From CBDFKB01 sp965248715 (GTDB lineage Bacteria > Pseudomonadota > Alphaproteobacteria > Rhizobiales > Rhizobiaceae), in contig CBDFKB010000008.1 of the NCBI GenBank assembly GCA_965248715.1, positions 682,001 to 746,000 on the forward strand: DNA of 64,000 bases, in the 5' to 3' direction. Under the pieces are notes generated by a model. The model was not told the DNA's origin. It did not search any database and worked only from the letters and a program-made list of their open reading frames with translations. Positions 16,401 through 25,312 of this stretch are shown here, one piece after another. The translations under genes were made by a program, and so were the position numbers. Position 1 is the first letter of the stretch, and each line of letters starts with the position of its first letter.

Positions 16401-17076
16401 AACTGGATGCCATTGTTCGTGAGAACAATGTTGATCTTGTAGGGTACAGCTTCAATAAGGGCTTCAAGGAAGGCTGATGCCGTTTTCCGGTTCGCTTTAT
16501 CAACGAGTTGCACGAACGCGAATTTACTCGTTCTATCAATGGCAACATAGAGGTACAGCTTCTCTTCTGCGGTGTGCAGTTCGGCAATATCAATGTGGAA
16601 ATAGCCGATGGGGTAGCGCTTGAACTTCTTCTTTGCAGGTTTATCACCGTTCACGTCAGGTAGTCTGCTGATGCCATGGGGTTGAAGACAACGATGCAGG
16701 AATGAGCGCGTCAGATTGGGAATGGAGGGCTGAAGCGCGTAGAGACAATCATCCAATGGCAAGAGAGTATGCCTGCGAAAAGCAACAATCGCAGCTTCCT
16801 CAACCTCACTTAGAACCGTGGACTGAGATAGCTTGGGACCGGTCTTACGGTCTTCAATGCAGGTCCGCTTCTTCGACTTCAAAACCGTCTTGGGATTTAT
16901 CGCGTAGGTCTCGCACAACACCGAGGCCGAAGCTTGCGATCGCTGTATTCCTGCTCTGATAGCGTACGTGGTCGCGGCGCTGATATGTAAAACCTGGCCC
17001 ATAGTGCTTCCTTCCATTGTGAAGAAAATAGTGCACCATCAAATGCTGGGCTAAACACCATGGGAGGGATTTTGGT

Positions 17077-17271
17077 TCACAAATCTTCCTCCATTTCCGG
17101 ATCAGTTTTCGACGCTGTAATCAGGCGAAGCTCCTCTATTGCCATTGCAAGACAGAACCCCGCCAATTTGCTCACAGATCGAACTTCAACAAAAAGGTAA
17201 TCCAGCATTGCAATAACGTCATTAATATTGCTGTTAGATTCATGAGATCGGTTCACTATTTTGTCTTTCAT
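17077..17271 (-). CDS. Small hypothetical protein downstream of the tandem GNAT gene
   Basis: 64 residues, helical, with acidic ends (KDKIVNRSHESNSNINDVIA through DPEMEEDL). It starts 6 bases after the stop of the upstream gene on the same strand, so it is probably co-transcribed. It lies 20 bp from the end of the IS481 element. No family recognised. Confidence 0.45.
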   Translation of the reverse strand: MKDKIVNRSHESNSNINDVIAMLDYLFVEVRSVSKLAGFCLAMAIEELRLITASKTDPEMEEDL

Positions 17272-17277
17272 TATCGG

Positions 17278-18489
17278 TTATTTACAAAATACTTTATCTG
17301 TGCTCCATTGACCTTCCGGTTGAATTAGTGTGTGCGCGCCGGAGTGTGCAGTGAGGCAGTCGTCAGTAACAGGCAATTCTAGGTCACCTTCAATGTATTT
17401 CTTGTCAGTCATATAGGTGATGCCGTCGCCTTTTCGCGGTTGGAACCCATATCGTTGCCAGAGTGGCACTAGTTCGGATTCGGCGTGCCCATATAACCGG
17501 CGATATCCTTTCTTTCCGCAAAACGCGATGCCAGCCGAAATTAACTCAAACGAGAGACGTGTGTGCCGAAATTGCTTCAATACGGCAAGTCGTTCAAGCT
17601 TCGCGAAATCAGCGAAGTATCGAATGCGCAAACAACCTGCCGGTTCATTACCAACAAACCCGAGCAAGTGGGTAGCTGTGAAGTCATTTCTGTCAACGTC
17701 CTCTGCATAAGGAATTTCTTGTTCAGCGATGTAGGTCGCTGCACGGATAGAGAGCGCTTTCAACAATTCGTCCATACTATGCACGACTTTGATGCCAATC
17801 CCGCCATTCATTTGTTCAGGCCGATAACTGTCATACGGCGTCGTTGGGCGTGGTTCTGGGAGCGTCATCCCCGCATCCACCGCCTCGACTGATCGCGGAC
17901 AGTGCATTAGATCTGGCACATGATGACCATTCAGTGTTGCGCCCATAACAAATCCAAGAGATTCAAAGAAACGCTCGGCCTTTTCATTGTCTGCTTTGCA
18001 GTAGAGCGGTGCATGACGGTATTTGCGTGAACTGACGCGCTCCATCATATGGGCAATACCGCCTGACAGTTTTGGCGTAATGTAGATGAACCAAACGTAG
18101 ATTGATGCCGGTGTCTCGTGCTGACCGGCTATAAACTCCACCGTAGGTGTCTGTGTATTTAGACGCCCATCAAATAGTGCGTCTGTTCCATCTCTGGTGA
18201 GAGGAAGCATTGCAATGAATCCCTCGGTTTCATTCATCTTTTTTTCCCGACCTACTCTGCTAAAAACCGTAATCGTATCCGGGTTGTGGCAATAGATTTT
18301 TTTGACAGTTTCGAGGCATGCCATCCCGGAAACCTTCTTGTTCGCCAACACCAGAAGCCTTTCGATAGTTGGTACTGAGGGGTTGTATCCAACAACGGAT
18401 CGGGCGAGCCTCGACAATGCGAATTTGTCAAGAATTCGGGGAGACCTTCTTTGCATCTGGTTGCAATTTGCCGTTAGAAAAGTTTTCAT
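17278..18489 (-). CDS. Tandem GNAT-like acetyltransferase
   Basis: 403 residues with two GNAT-like regions. The first (about 90-205) shows YVWFIYITPKLSGGIAHMM and motif B-like KADNEKAERFFESLGFVMG. The second (about 240-375) contains RAATYIAEQEIPYAEDVDR, LGFVGNEPAGCLRIRYF, an ERLAVLKQFRHTRLSFELI motif A region and AESELVPLWQRYGFQPR. The second half looks more complete; the first lacks a clear Q/RxxGxG loop and may be structural. Substrate unknown. It is divergent from the LysR gene at 18584, an arrangement that often means regulation by that LysR protein. Confidence 0.7.
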   Translation of the reverse strand: MKTFLTANCNQMQRRSPRILDKFALSRLARSVVGYNPSVPTIERLLVLANKKVSGMACLETVKKIYCHNPDTITVFSRVGREKKMNETEGFIAMLPLTRDGTDALFDGRLNTQTPTVEFIAGQHETPASIYVWFIYITPKLSGGIAHMMERVSSRKYRHAPLYCKADNEKAERFFESLGFVMGATLNGHHVPDLMHCPRSVEAVDAGMTLPEPRPTTPYDSYRPEQMNGGIGIKVVHSMDELLKALSIRAATYIAEQEIPYAEDVDRNDFTATHLLGFVGNEPAGCLRIRYFADFAKLERLAVLKQFRHTRLSFELISAGIAFCGKKGYRRLYGHAESELVPLWQRYGFQPRKGDGITYMTDKKYIEGDLELPVTDDCLTAHSGAHTLIQPEGQWSTDKVFCK

Positions 18490-18583
18490 CGCAGGTCTAT
18501 CTCACTTTGATAATTCCGCAAACATTCTGTGACAAGATATACAAGTACGGGTAATCCAAAAATTGATACAGCTGGTGCACAAT

Positions 18584-19609
18584 ATGGAACACTCATCATA
18601 TAAATTTGGCGCCAGATTTAGTTGGGATGACGTTCGGATATTCGTTTGTGTTGCACAGTTAGGCAGTTTGAGAGCTTCGGCGAATATTTTGAACATATCT
18701 GTCAATTCTGTGCGCAGAAGGATTGAACACCTTGAATACGAAATTGACACACCCCTTTTGATCCGCAGTTCCACAGGAGTTGAACTTACAGAGGACGGTC
18801 GGAAAGTGTTCACCGTCGGCCTGGAAATGTTGGAGTATGCCCAGACGCTGGGACGTTTGCCGGTGGGACGCAATCGTGGCATGTCTGGAAGCATCAAACT
18901 AGGTGTGACCGAAGGCATTGGAACATTTTGGATTGCTCCGAGACTTATAGAATTTTTTAGCGCGTGTCCTCTCATTCAGATTGACCTCAGATGCGAGATG
19001 CGCCTGCAAGATATTTCACGATTGGAGGTTGATCTTGCGATTCAGCTTGACCCACCACGGGATCAAAATTTGATACTGACACGGCTAGGATATTTGCATT
19101 TAGCGCTCTTTGCGACTGAAGAATATTTGGCCAAGTTCGGCATCCCAAGCACCATGGCGGATATCGCACAGGGTCGTTTTGTTCAGCAAGTTTCAGATCA
19201 AATTCCGAGCGAGAAACTAGCAAGCTATGTTGCGCCAATCATTCCAGACGAGTTTATCAATCTGAAGTGCAACACCAGTTCAGCACATGCATTTGCAGTC
19301 GCTCGTGGAGCTGGCATTGGTGTTCTTCCAACATATGCGATCGCGGTCTCAAAACGGCTCGTTTCAGTGATGCCGCACATGACCATTAAACGGGATATTT
19401 GGCTTGTATGTCATCCAGAAGCGGCAAAGGTTAGGCGTGTAAAAAGGCTGATAAAATGGTTGAAGAAATCATTTGACGCGAAAATGTACCCGTGGTTTCG
19501 ACAAGAATACATCCCGCCCGAGAAGCTGTTTTCGAAAATATCAGATAGCGATATCGACATTTTATTTAATGGATTTGAAGATCGTCCGATTGTCAACTCC
19601 CGCACTTGA
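18584..19609 (+). CDS. LysR-family transcriptional regulator
   Basis: 341 residues from ATG 18584. The N-terminal winged helix-turn-helix is typical (DVRIFVCVAQLGSLRASANI, then SVNSVRRRIEHLEYEIDTPL, LIRSSTGVELTEDG). The C-terminal substrate-binding domain follows (GSIKLGVTEGIGTFWIAPRL; AVARGAGIGVLPTYAI). A C-terminal extension of about 50 residues beyond the usual LysR length is present. It is divergent from the tandem GNAT gene with a spacer of only 94 bp, so it likely regulates that gene and itself. The inducer is unknown. Confidence 0.88.
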   Translation: MEHSSYKFGARFSWDDVRIFVCVAQLGSLRASANILNISVNSVRRRIEHLEYEIDTPLLIRSSTGVELTEDGRKVFTVGLEMLEYAQTLGRLPVGRNRGMSGSIKLGVTEGIGTFWIAPRLIEFFSACPLIQIDLRCEMRLQDISRLEVDLAIQLDPPRDQNLILTRLGYLHLALFATEEYLAKFGIPSTMADIAQGRFVQQVSDQIPSEKLASYVAPIIPDEFINLKCNTSSAHAFAVARGAGIGVLPTYAIAVSKRLVSVMPHMTIKRDIWLVCHPEAAKVRRVKRLIKWLKKSFDAKMYPWFRQEYIPPEKLFSKISDSDIDILFNGFEDRPIVNSRT

Positions 19610-19664
19610 CACTACTATTTAAAACTTCAGATGAAAGCGTCAGTGTCAACGCCGGAGTAAAATT

Positions 19665-19806
19665 GGACACTTCTAAAAACCCCTGAACCGATTCAAGGCT
19701 TCGAGATACCAGGCCGTTTGATTCTGGTTTGTTCACTATTCGAATCTGACCTGTTCGCACCGACGAGCGCATATTGGTGCCATCGTCGAGGTTTTTAGAA
19801 GTGTCC
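19665..19806. mobile_element. MITE-A, copy 1
   Basis: 142 bp with perfect terminal repeats GGACACTTCTAAAAACC / GGTTTTTAGAAGTGTCC, flanked by the 4-bp direct repeat AATT (19661-19664, 19807-19810). It has no coding capacity. It interrupts a sequence with the tandem motif CCGGAGTAAA on each side, which resembles the repeated terminus of an IS21-type element. Confidence 0.9.
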
Positions 19807-19853
19807 AATTACACCGTTTTCCGGAGTAAAGATGCGTCACTTGGGTTGCGGAA

Positions 19854-19922
19854 GTTTGTCCATAGGCCCGCGTAGCAGAGCTGCCGCACAGTTTGCGGAG
19901 TGAAGCGGGGCTGTGGACAAAC
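19854..19922. repeat. Long hairpin next to MITE-A copy 1
   Basis: GTTTGTCCA (19854-19862) pairs with TGGACAAAC (19914-19922), with a partly paired GGCCCGC/AGCGGGGC continuation. Function unknown; probably part of a decayed insertion sequence end. The whole gap 19807-19981 has no gene. Confidence 0.5.
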
Positions 19923-19981
19923 CGGGTGTTGGGTGTTGATTATTTCTGCTTTGGTTTCTGGCTGTTTTTCAACCGATAGCT

Positions 19982-21252
19982 GGACACCAGCAATAACCTA
20001 CCCAATTTAGCAGTTTTGTGATTCACTTCTTTGATGGAGGTGCCATCATGAATCCCAATAGTCTTTTCAGTCTAGCCGACCATCTTGAGAAACTCAGCAA
20101 GGACGGTGATCCGCTGGAGGTTCTTGGCGCAACGGTTGATTTTGAGTATTTTCGAACCTGGCTCGTTGATGGCCTCAATTACTGTGATGGTGCAAAAGGC
20201 GGGCGTCCTCCGTTCGATCCTGTCTCCATGTTCAAGGCGTTGATCCTTCAGGCGCAACACAATCTCAGTGATGCCAGGATGGAATTCATGATCCGGGATC
20301 GGTTGTCATGGATGCTATTTCTGAATTTTGAACTGGGGGGAGCCACTCCTGACGAGAACACGATCCGTCACTTTCGAAATCGCCTGACCGAGACCGGAAC
20401 GTTGAAGCGGGTGATGAAGGCGTTTGACTGGCAGTTGCAAAAGAAGGGCTATATCCCGATGTCGGGCCAGATTGTGGATGCCTCATTGGTGCCTGCACCC
20501 AAGCAGCGAAACACTGAAGATGAGAAAGCGGCGGTCAAAGCAGGCAAATCTGCCAAAGAGAATCTGGCCTGATGAACCCAACAAAGCAGCCCAGAAGGAT
20601 GTAGACGCCCGTTGGACGCTGAAGATTGGTGGCAAGACCCGCTATCGGCCGGATGGTTCACCCTTGCCAATGATTGCAATCGCGACATTCGGATACAAAT
20701 CCCACATCAGCATCGACCGGCGCTTTGGCTTTATCCGCGAAGCAACAGTGACCTCGGCTACAGGCGCCGATGGTCGTCAATTGAAGCATGTAATCAGCAA
20801 GGATAACACTGGATCAGAAGTCTGGGCGGACAGCGCCTATCGATCACAGGCCAATGAAAAGTGGCTTGCCAAGCGAATGTTCACCAGTCGCATTCACCGG
20901 CGCAAGCCGAAGGGCAAACCCATGTCCAAGATGATAGCGCAGGCCAACGCCAAGAAGTCTTCTATCCGTGCCCGGGTTGAGCATGTCTTTGGCCATTAGA
21001 AAAACCGGTTCGGATTGTTCATACGCACCATTGGGTTAGCCCGTGCAGAAGCCAAACTGATCCTCGCCAACCTCGCCTATAATTTCGACCGCCTGATCTT
21101 CCAAGAACGACATTGTGCCACAGAATAAGTGCGCTCAAAAACGGCAAAAACGCCAATACAAGCACCGGATCCCCTGATCCGGGCACAAAAACACGCCCTA
21201 TGACCAAATCAGGCAATTCGGACCGTAGAAAGCGGGGTTGTTGCGGGTGTCC
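19982..21252 (+). mobile_element. IS5-family element 2 (decayed)
   Basis: 1271 bp with ends GGACACCAGCAATAACC and, inward from the right, GGACACCCGCAACAACC. It is flanked by the 4-bp duplication AGCT (19978-19981, 21253-21256). Its transposase is broken. The ends match those of MITE-B at 27479-27620. Confidence 0.9.
20048..21128 (+). pseudogene. IS5-family transposase, frameshift plus nonsense
   Basis: ATG 20048 with GGAGGTG upstream. The frame reads as an IS5 transposase (GGRPPFDPVSMFKALILQAQ, SGQIVDASLVPAPKQR) to about 20563, where one extra A turns AAAGAGATCTGG into AAAGAGAATCTGG and ends the frame at 20572. The family continues in the next frame (PDEPNKAAQKDVDARWTLKI, SEVWADSAYRSQ, SSIRARVEHVFGH) and meets a TAG at 20997-20999 where the relatives have Gln (HQKNR). 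It then goes on to 21128. Two independent lesions show it is dead. Confidence 0.9.
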
Positions 21253-21434
21253 AGCTTGAGAATGGTTCTCATACTTTTGTTCCACAAGAGATAATTACCC
21301 GCCTCGAATTTCCGCCAATTGCATTGCCAATCACCGACGCATTTGACACGGTTTGACCACACTACACGACAATTTTGGATGAGAGCGTGAATTGATGGTA
21401 TTTTGAACGCTTCACTTGCCAATGGAGTCGTTCG

Positions 21435-22702
21435 ATGTCGATACCGTTATTAACCCACGCTCTCGGTGTGAATTTATCGTGTCATCTTGGTTTGAACAAG
21501 AGCCGCATTGAGACGCTTATTGTGATCATTGTTGGTCTTGTGAATGGCCGCACGGTTACTCTCAGTCATATTGCCTGCCATTTTTGCGGTCCTGCCAAAC
21601 ACGCATCCAACTACCGCCGCCTGCAGCGGTTTTTTCAGTATGTGCGTCTTGATAATGATTGGGTGGCGCGGATGATGGTGCGCCTGTTGAACCAGTGCGG
21701 ACCCCATGCCAGACCATGGCTGCTGGCACTTGATCGCACCAACTGGAAGGTTGGGTCGCGAGATATCAATATATTGATGCTGGCGCTGGTGACACGCCGG
21801 TTTCGGGTGCCGCTGATGTGGGTAATTCTTGACAAGCCGGGCAGCAGCAATAGCGCCGAACGCATCACGTTGATGCGGCGTTATCTGGCTTTGTTTGGCG
21901 CATCATCGGTTCGAATGCTACTGGCTGACCGGGAGTTCATCGGTCACGACTGGTTTGATTTCCTCAACAAAAACAACATCCCCTTCGCCATTCGCATCAA
22001 GAAGGCGATGTATTTGACACAACAAGACGGATCAAAATGGTCGTTTCAAACATTGTTGCGCAAACACCGTTCGATCAAAACAATCAGGACATGGTCGGGC
22101 TGGTTGACAGATATGGAGCGCAGGCAGAACAACCCGTTGAACTTTGCAGCACGGCGCATCAAAGACGGCGATTGGCTGATCATCGCCTCCAATCGCGAAC
22201 CCAAAGATGCGTTGCGCAAATACCGCAAAAGATGGGCCATCGAATGCCTGTTTGGTGATACCAAAAAGCGAGGCTTCAACATTGAAGACACCCGCATTAC
22301 CGATCCGGCCAAACTCGATCTGTGGCTGGCAATAATCGCTCTTACAATGAGTTGGACACTTCTAAAAACCCCTGAACCGATTCAAGGCGTCGAGGCGCCA
22401 GGCCGCTTGATTCTGGTTTGTTCACTATTCGAATCTGACCTGTTCGCACCGACGAGCGCATATTGGTGCCATCGTCGAGGTTTTTAGAAGTGTCCAGTTG
22501 GACCTATCGTTGCGCCAGCAAAACCATCGGGCTTTCCCCGATCAGGAAAAAGAGCCATGGATACAAGGAAAAATCATGGTTCAGAACCGGACTTGACCAA
22601 CTCAGAAGATGGATCATTCACCAGCCCCAAAAGGCAGCAAGGGTCTGGACAGCAAAATGGCCAAAGAAAAAATCAACACTCAAATCCGCCGGAGTCGTGT
22701 AG
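21435..22702 (+). pseudogene. IS4-family transposase split by MITE-A
   Basis: The frame starts at ATG 21435 and carries the IS4 landmarks: LLALDRTNWKVG (first Asp), MLLADREFIGHDWF (second Asp), and the Y-R-E-K box YRKRWAIECLFGDTKKRG (Glu). After IIALTMSW the frame enters the MITE at 22354. Removing the MITE and one AGTT restores ALTMSW-TYRCASKTIGLSP and a C-terminus rich in Lys that ends at 22702. The catalytic residues are intact; only the insertion breaks it. Confidence 0.88.
22354..22495. mobile_element. MITE-A, copy 2 (inside IS4 transposase)
   Basis: 142 bp, same terminal repeats as copy 1, nearly identical interior. Target duplication AGTT at 22350-22353 and 22496-22499. Precise removal restores the transposase frame. 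Confidence 0.92.
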
Positions 22703-22737
22703 TGTGCGGTTTGACTTGCCCCAATTGTGCGTCGGTA

Positions 22738-25014
22738 CTATGTATTCTCGTCCAAGGTCTCAGCAACAATATTGATAAATTCTTTGGAATCTACGTGGAT
22801 ACCAAGTTGATCAGCAGTCGGCAGAAGAGACCGATGGAACCGATCTTTATCGGAAAGGGCACTCATTCCAATTATGGCCTCTATGGAACGCGCACCGTGC
22901 TTGAATTTGTCCACAATCAAGAACGCCCGCAACACGCCACGGTCAATTCGCAATTTTTGGCCATCGAAAAGTTCTGGCCTATTTGATTTGATTAAGCTCC
23001 GAAATAGTACAGCACGGCGTAATATGTACTTCTTGTCGTTGTCAGTCTCTATATCCTCAATCCTGTTTGGACCGGAAATGTTCACAAATCCACTTAGTCG
23101 GCTGATGAAATCAGGCAATTTTACTTCCCGCCGCCGTTCCATTTTACTGCCAAATTTGTTTGAAAAATCGAAGAACGAATTTTCTATTCCACCAGCGAAT
23201 ACAAATATTGTCTTCCCGAGGTCGTGCAATGCGTTGTCATCCCGGAAATTTCCATCCTGCATTGGCGCCAGGAAAAATTTTAACCAACCAAGTTCATGGC
23301 TTTCGTACTTAGTGTCAAATTCATCGAAGAACACAATCGGAACTTTCCCTGCAATGGAATCATTACGAACTAATTGCAGAGAACGGACGAGTTCCTTTAC
23401 TGAAACAAACTGCGCCACATTGATGACGTGCGTTTCACCAATTTCAAAGTCACATGCGTCCTTGACATTTGAATCTTTGATAAAAGCCGTTACCTCTTTC
23501 ACACCAAATGATTTCCCCGAGCCGGGCGGTCCAAAAACTGCAATTGAAATAGGCTTTTGCGACGCCCCAGCTTTCAGAAAATCCCGCAGCTGCCTGTTCA
23601 AATTTCGAAAACTTTCGATTTCACGCCGATCAATTGTATGAAGTCTATTAAATTGAGCCTGTGGAATGCCTCGATCGCTGGAGGGAAATATGCCATTCAC
23701 AACAATATCAGTAGCTAGTAATTCAATTTGTTTGTCATCTCCCTGAGCTGCCTCCCCCAGAAGACTCCACTTGGTCCACTCACGGCCATCGGCGTATAAA
23801 ATGAAGCTCGCGCGAGAAACTTTCTTGTTTGAGGCATATTTTCGGTCGAAGGCCAGAAGATGATCCACGCCCGCTGGCCTGCCTACTTCAACTCTATAAC
23901 CGTTAGCAAACAACCGTCGCGCGGCTACGATTGCCTGTTTTATTGCCAATTCAAATCCAAAGCCGCCTTTATCGTCGTAAATATCGGCAAACAGTGAGGC
24001 ACAAAACGTTTCCCCTATACCCGCAATTGTGCCTACAAATCGTTCTTCGAAATCTCCCTCAGCTGAGTCGGAATAAAAATAGATATTCAGTTGCTCCGGT
24101 TCATCGCCAGAATGAAAGTGAATTGCGCCGTCTATACCGAATCTGATGACAGTATTTTGAAATTTCTTTACTCCCTCCCATCGGTTTTGTTTCAACAGAA
24201 GCGCGACATCTGACGCCGTCTTGTCCCATGAAATACCTCTACTAATTTTAAATCCAGCATCCCGCAAATCGTGGGCATCAAGAAGAATGGTACATGAACC
24301 AGATACATCACGGAGCAGCTTGGATAACTCCGTATCCTCTCCATTGTCATCGGAAAGAAACTCGATTTTCGTATAGACAAATACATGTTTGAATCTAGAA
24401 CCACTGTCTACATCTCCAAAATTGGAGAACTGCGAATTAACTCGTTCATCTGGATTGGGATCATTTTTGGCCATTATGACAAGGCAACTATCATTGCTGG
24501 GTTTCTCGATACTTTTATCATCGGGCCGCTTAGAAACTGAATTATTGGGATCGCTCTCTTTGTCTATACCAGACTCAGCTTTTCCTGTATTCGTTGCATT
24601 TGAATTCAAATAGTATTTTTCTTGAATGGATACCGATCTTTCTTCGTAATATCTCTCGATGTCATCCCTCTTCTGTCTTGTACAATCCACATGAACAACG
24701 GGGCAAAATATTGAACCATTTATTGGTTGAATACTGAGTCTATTATTGAAGTCTTCAGCACTCACGAGAGGTGATAAATCCACATGATGGATGATTTCAG
24801 GTGGATTTCCATTAGGAACCTGGGAACTATTGTTTCCGAAATTGGATTCCAGTAGTGACGCGATCAAGAAAGTTCCATCTCTAATGTAATTGAAACTCGC
24901 ATATTTTGCACCATGGGATCTAAGGCGGTCATCTGCGATTTCGCGACCATCGGTTCGCAATATTTCGAACTTCAGGGCACGAATAGAAATATCACCTACT
25001 ACAAAAATTTTCAT
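22738..25014 (-). CDS. Degenerate ribokinase-like plus AAA+ ATPase fusion
   Basis: 758 residues. The N-terminal half resembles PfkB/ribokinase: MKIFVVGDISIRAL at the start, GAKYASFNYIRDGTF, VIRFGIDGAIHFHSG, and near residue 333 GTIAGIGETFCASLFADI where active kinases have GAGD; here the catalytic Asp is Glu (GIGE). A low-complexity acidic/Ser linker lies at 150-190. The C-terminal half is AAA+: Walker A FGPPGSGKSFG (about residue 495), Walker B VPIVFFDEFD (about 560), and FVFAGGIENSFFDF as sensor region. It diverges from the KGGVGRT ATPase with a 300-bp spacer and belongs with it and the amidohydrolases. Role unknown; nucleotide- or nucleoside-sensing controlling an AAA+ motor is inference. 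Confidence 0.75.
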   Translation of the reverse strand: MKIFVVGDISIRALKFEILRTDGREIADDRLRSHGAKYASFNYIRDGTFLIASLLESNFGNNSSQVPNGNPPEIIHHVDLSPLVSAEDFNNRLSIQPINGSIFCPVVHVDCTRQKRDDIERYYEERSVSIQEKYYLNSNATNTGKAESGIDKESDPNNSVSKRPDDKSIEKPSNDSCLVIMAKNDPNPDERVNSQFSNFGDVDSGSRFKHVFVYTKIEFLSDDNGEDTELSKLLRDVSGSCTILLDAHDLRDAGFKISRGISWDKTASDVALLLKQNRWEGVKKFQNTVIRFGIDGAIHFHSGDEPEQLNIYFYSDSAEGDFEERFVGTIAGIGETFCASLFADIYDDKGGFGFELAIKQAIVAARRLFANGYRVEVGRPAGVDHLLAFDRKYASNKKVSRASFILYADGREWTKWSLLGEAAQGDDKQIELLATDIVVNGIFPSSDRGIPQAQFNRLHTIDRREIESFRNLNRQLRDFLKAGASQKPISIAVFGPPGSGKSFGVKEVTAFIKDSNVKDACDFEIGETHVINVAQFVSVKELVRSLQLVRNDSIAGKVPIVFFDEFDTKYESHELGWLKFFLAPMQDGNFRDDNALHDLGKTIFVFAGGIENSFFDFSNKFGSKMERRREVKLPDFISRLSGFVNISGPNRIEDIETDNDKKYILRRAVLFRSLIKSNRPELFDGQKLRIDRGVLRAFLIVDKFKHGARSIEAIIGMSALSDKDRFHRSLLPTADQLGIHVDSKEFINIVAETLDENT

Positions 25015-25312
25015 ATTTTACTTTCGGTGTTCACGCTGTGATAGGCTTTCCGGAAAATCTTTGCGGAGCTAATCAGACAAGTCAAGGAGATCTGGGAACA
25101 TGGGACCGTTATTGCACGCAGAACGAGGCCACAACTTCCGAAAATGAAGCACCGATAAATCCCTGCAACTTTCTGCAATCAGAGAATATTGCCCAGCAAA
25201 TGCGATCTGCCAGTTAACCAATTGACAGATATTTTCTTTCGAATGTTGCCGACCACTTGTTATTATACCCGCTGATGCGGAAATTCGCTGCGGAATAGAT
25301 AGATTGAGTGCG
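25015..25312. promoter_or_regulatory. Divergent spacer of the ATPase-asparaginase cassette
   Basis: About 300 bp between the two divergent ATPase genes, presumably holding both promoters. No promoter pair with good spacing, operator or hairpin stood out on reading. Confidence 0.4.

Larger units (their letters stand above)
14763..17002 (-). pseudogene. IS481-family transposase interrupted by IS5-type element
   Basis: The 5' part runs from ATG 17002 (MGQVLHISAATTYAIRAGIQ) through helix-turn-helix sequence and the first catalytic blocks (YFHIDIAELHT, LYVAIDRTSKFAF) to IVLTNNGIQ at about 16405. The 3' part resumes at about 15134 with FTFPPRYKDGPTATYMTHMF, and then GIERRLTKIRHPWTNGQVGQ with the third acidic position region, ending at 14763. 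Joining the two at the duplicated AACT restores a continuous frame (NNGIQ-FTFPPRYKDG). DDE motif: Asp in HIDIAE, Asn in place of the usual Asp in LTNNG (LTDNG in relatives), so the transposase had probably already decayed. Confidence 0.85.
14771..17057 (-). mobile_element. IS481-family element, split by an IS5-family element
   Basis: The terminal inverted repeats are TGTTCAGTCCCGGTATTTGA (from 14771) and, on the minus strand from 17057, TGTTTAGCCCAGCATTTGAT. Removing the IS5-type insertion (15134-16400 plus one 4-bp duplication) leaves about 1.02 kb, the normal size for IS481. I see no target duplication at the outer ends. Confidence 0.85.
21359..22706 (+). mobile_element. IS4-family element, interrupted by MITE-A
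   Basis: Ends CACACTACACGAC (21359-21371) and GTCGTGTAGTGTG (22694-22706). It is flanked by a perfect 9-bp target duplication CGGTTTGAC at 21350-21358 and 22707-22715. Without the MITE it is about 1.2 kb. Its right end lies 31 bp from the stop of the 758-residue AAA+ gene, so it marks the left edge of that cassette. Confidence 0.9.
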
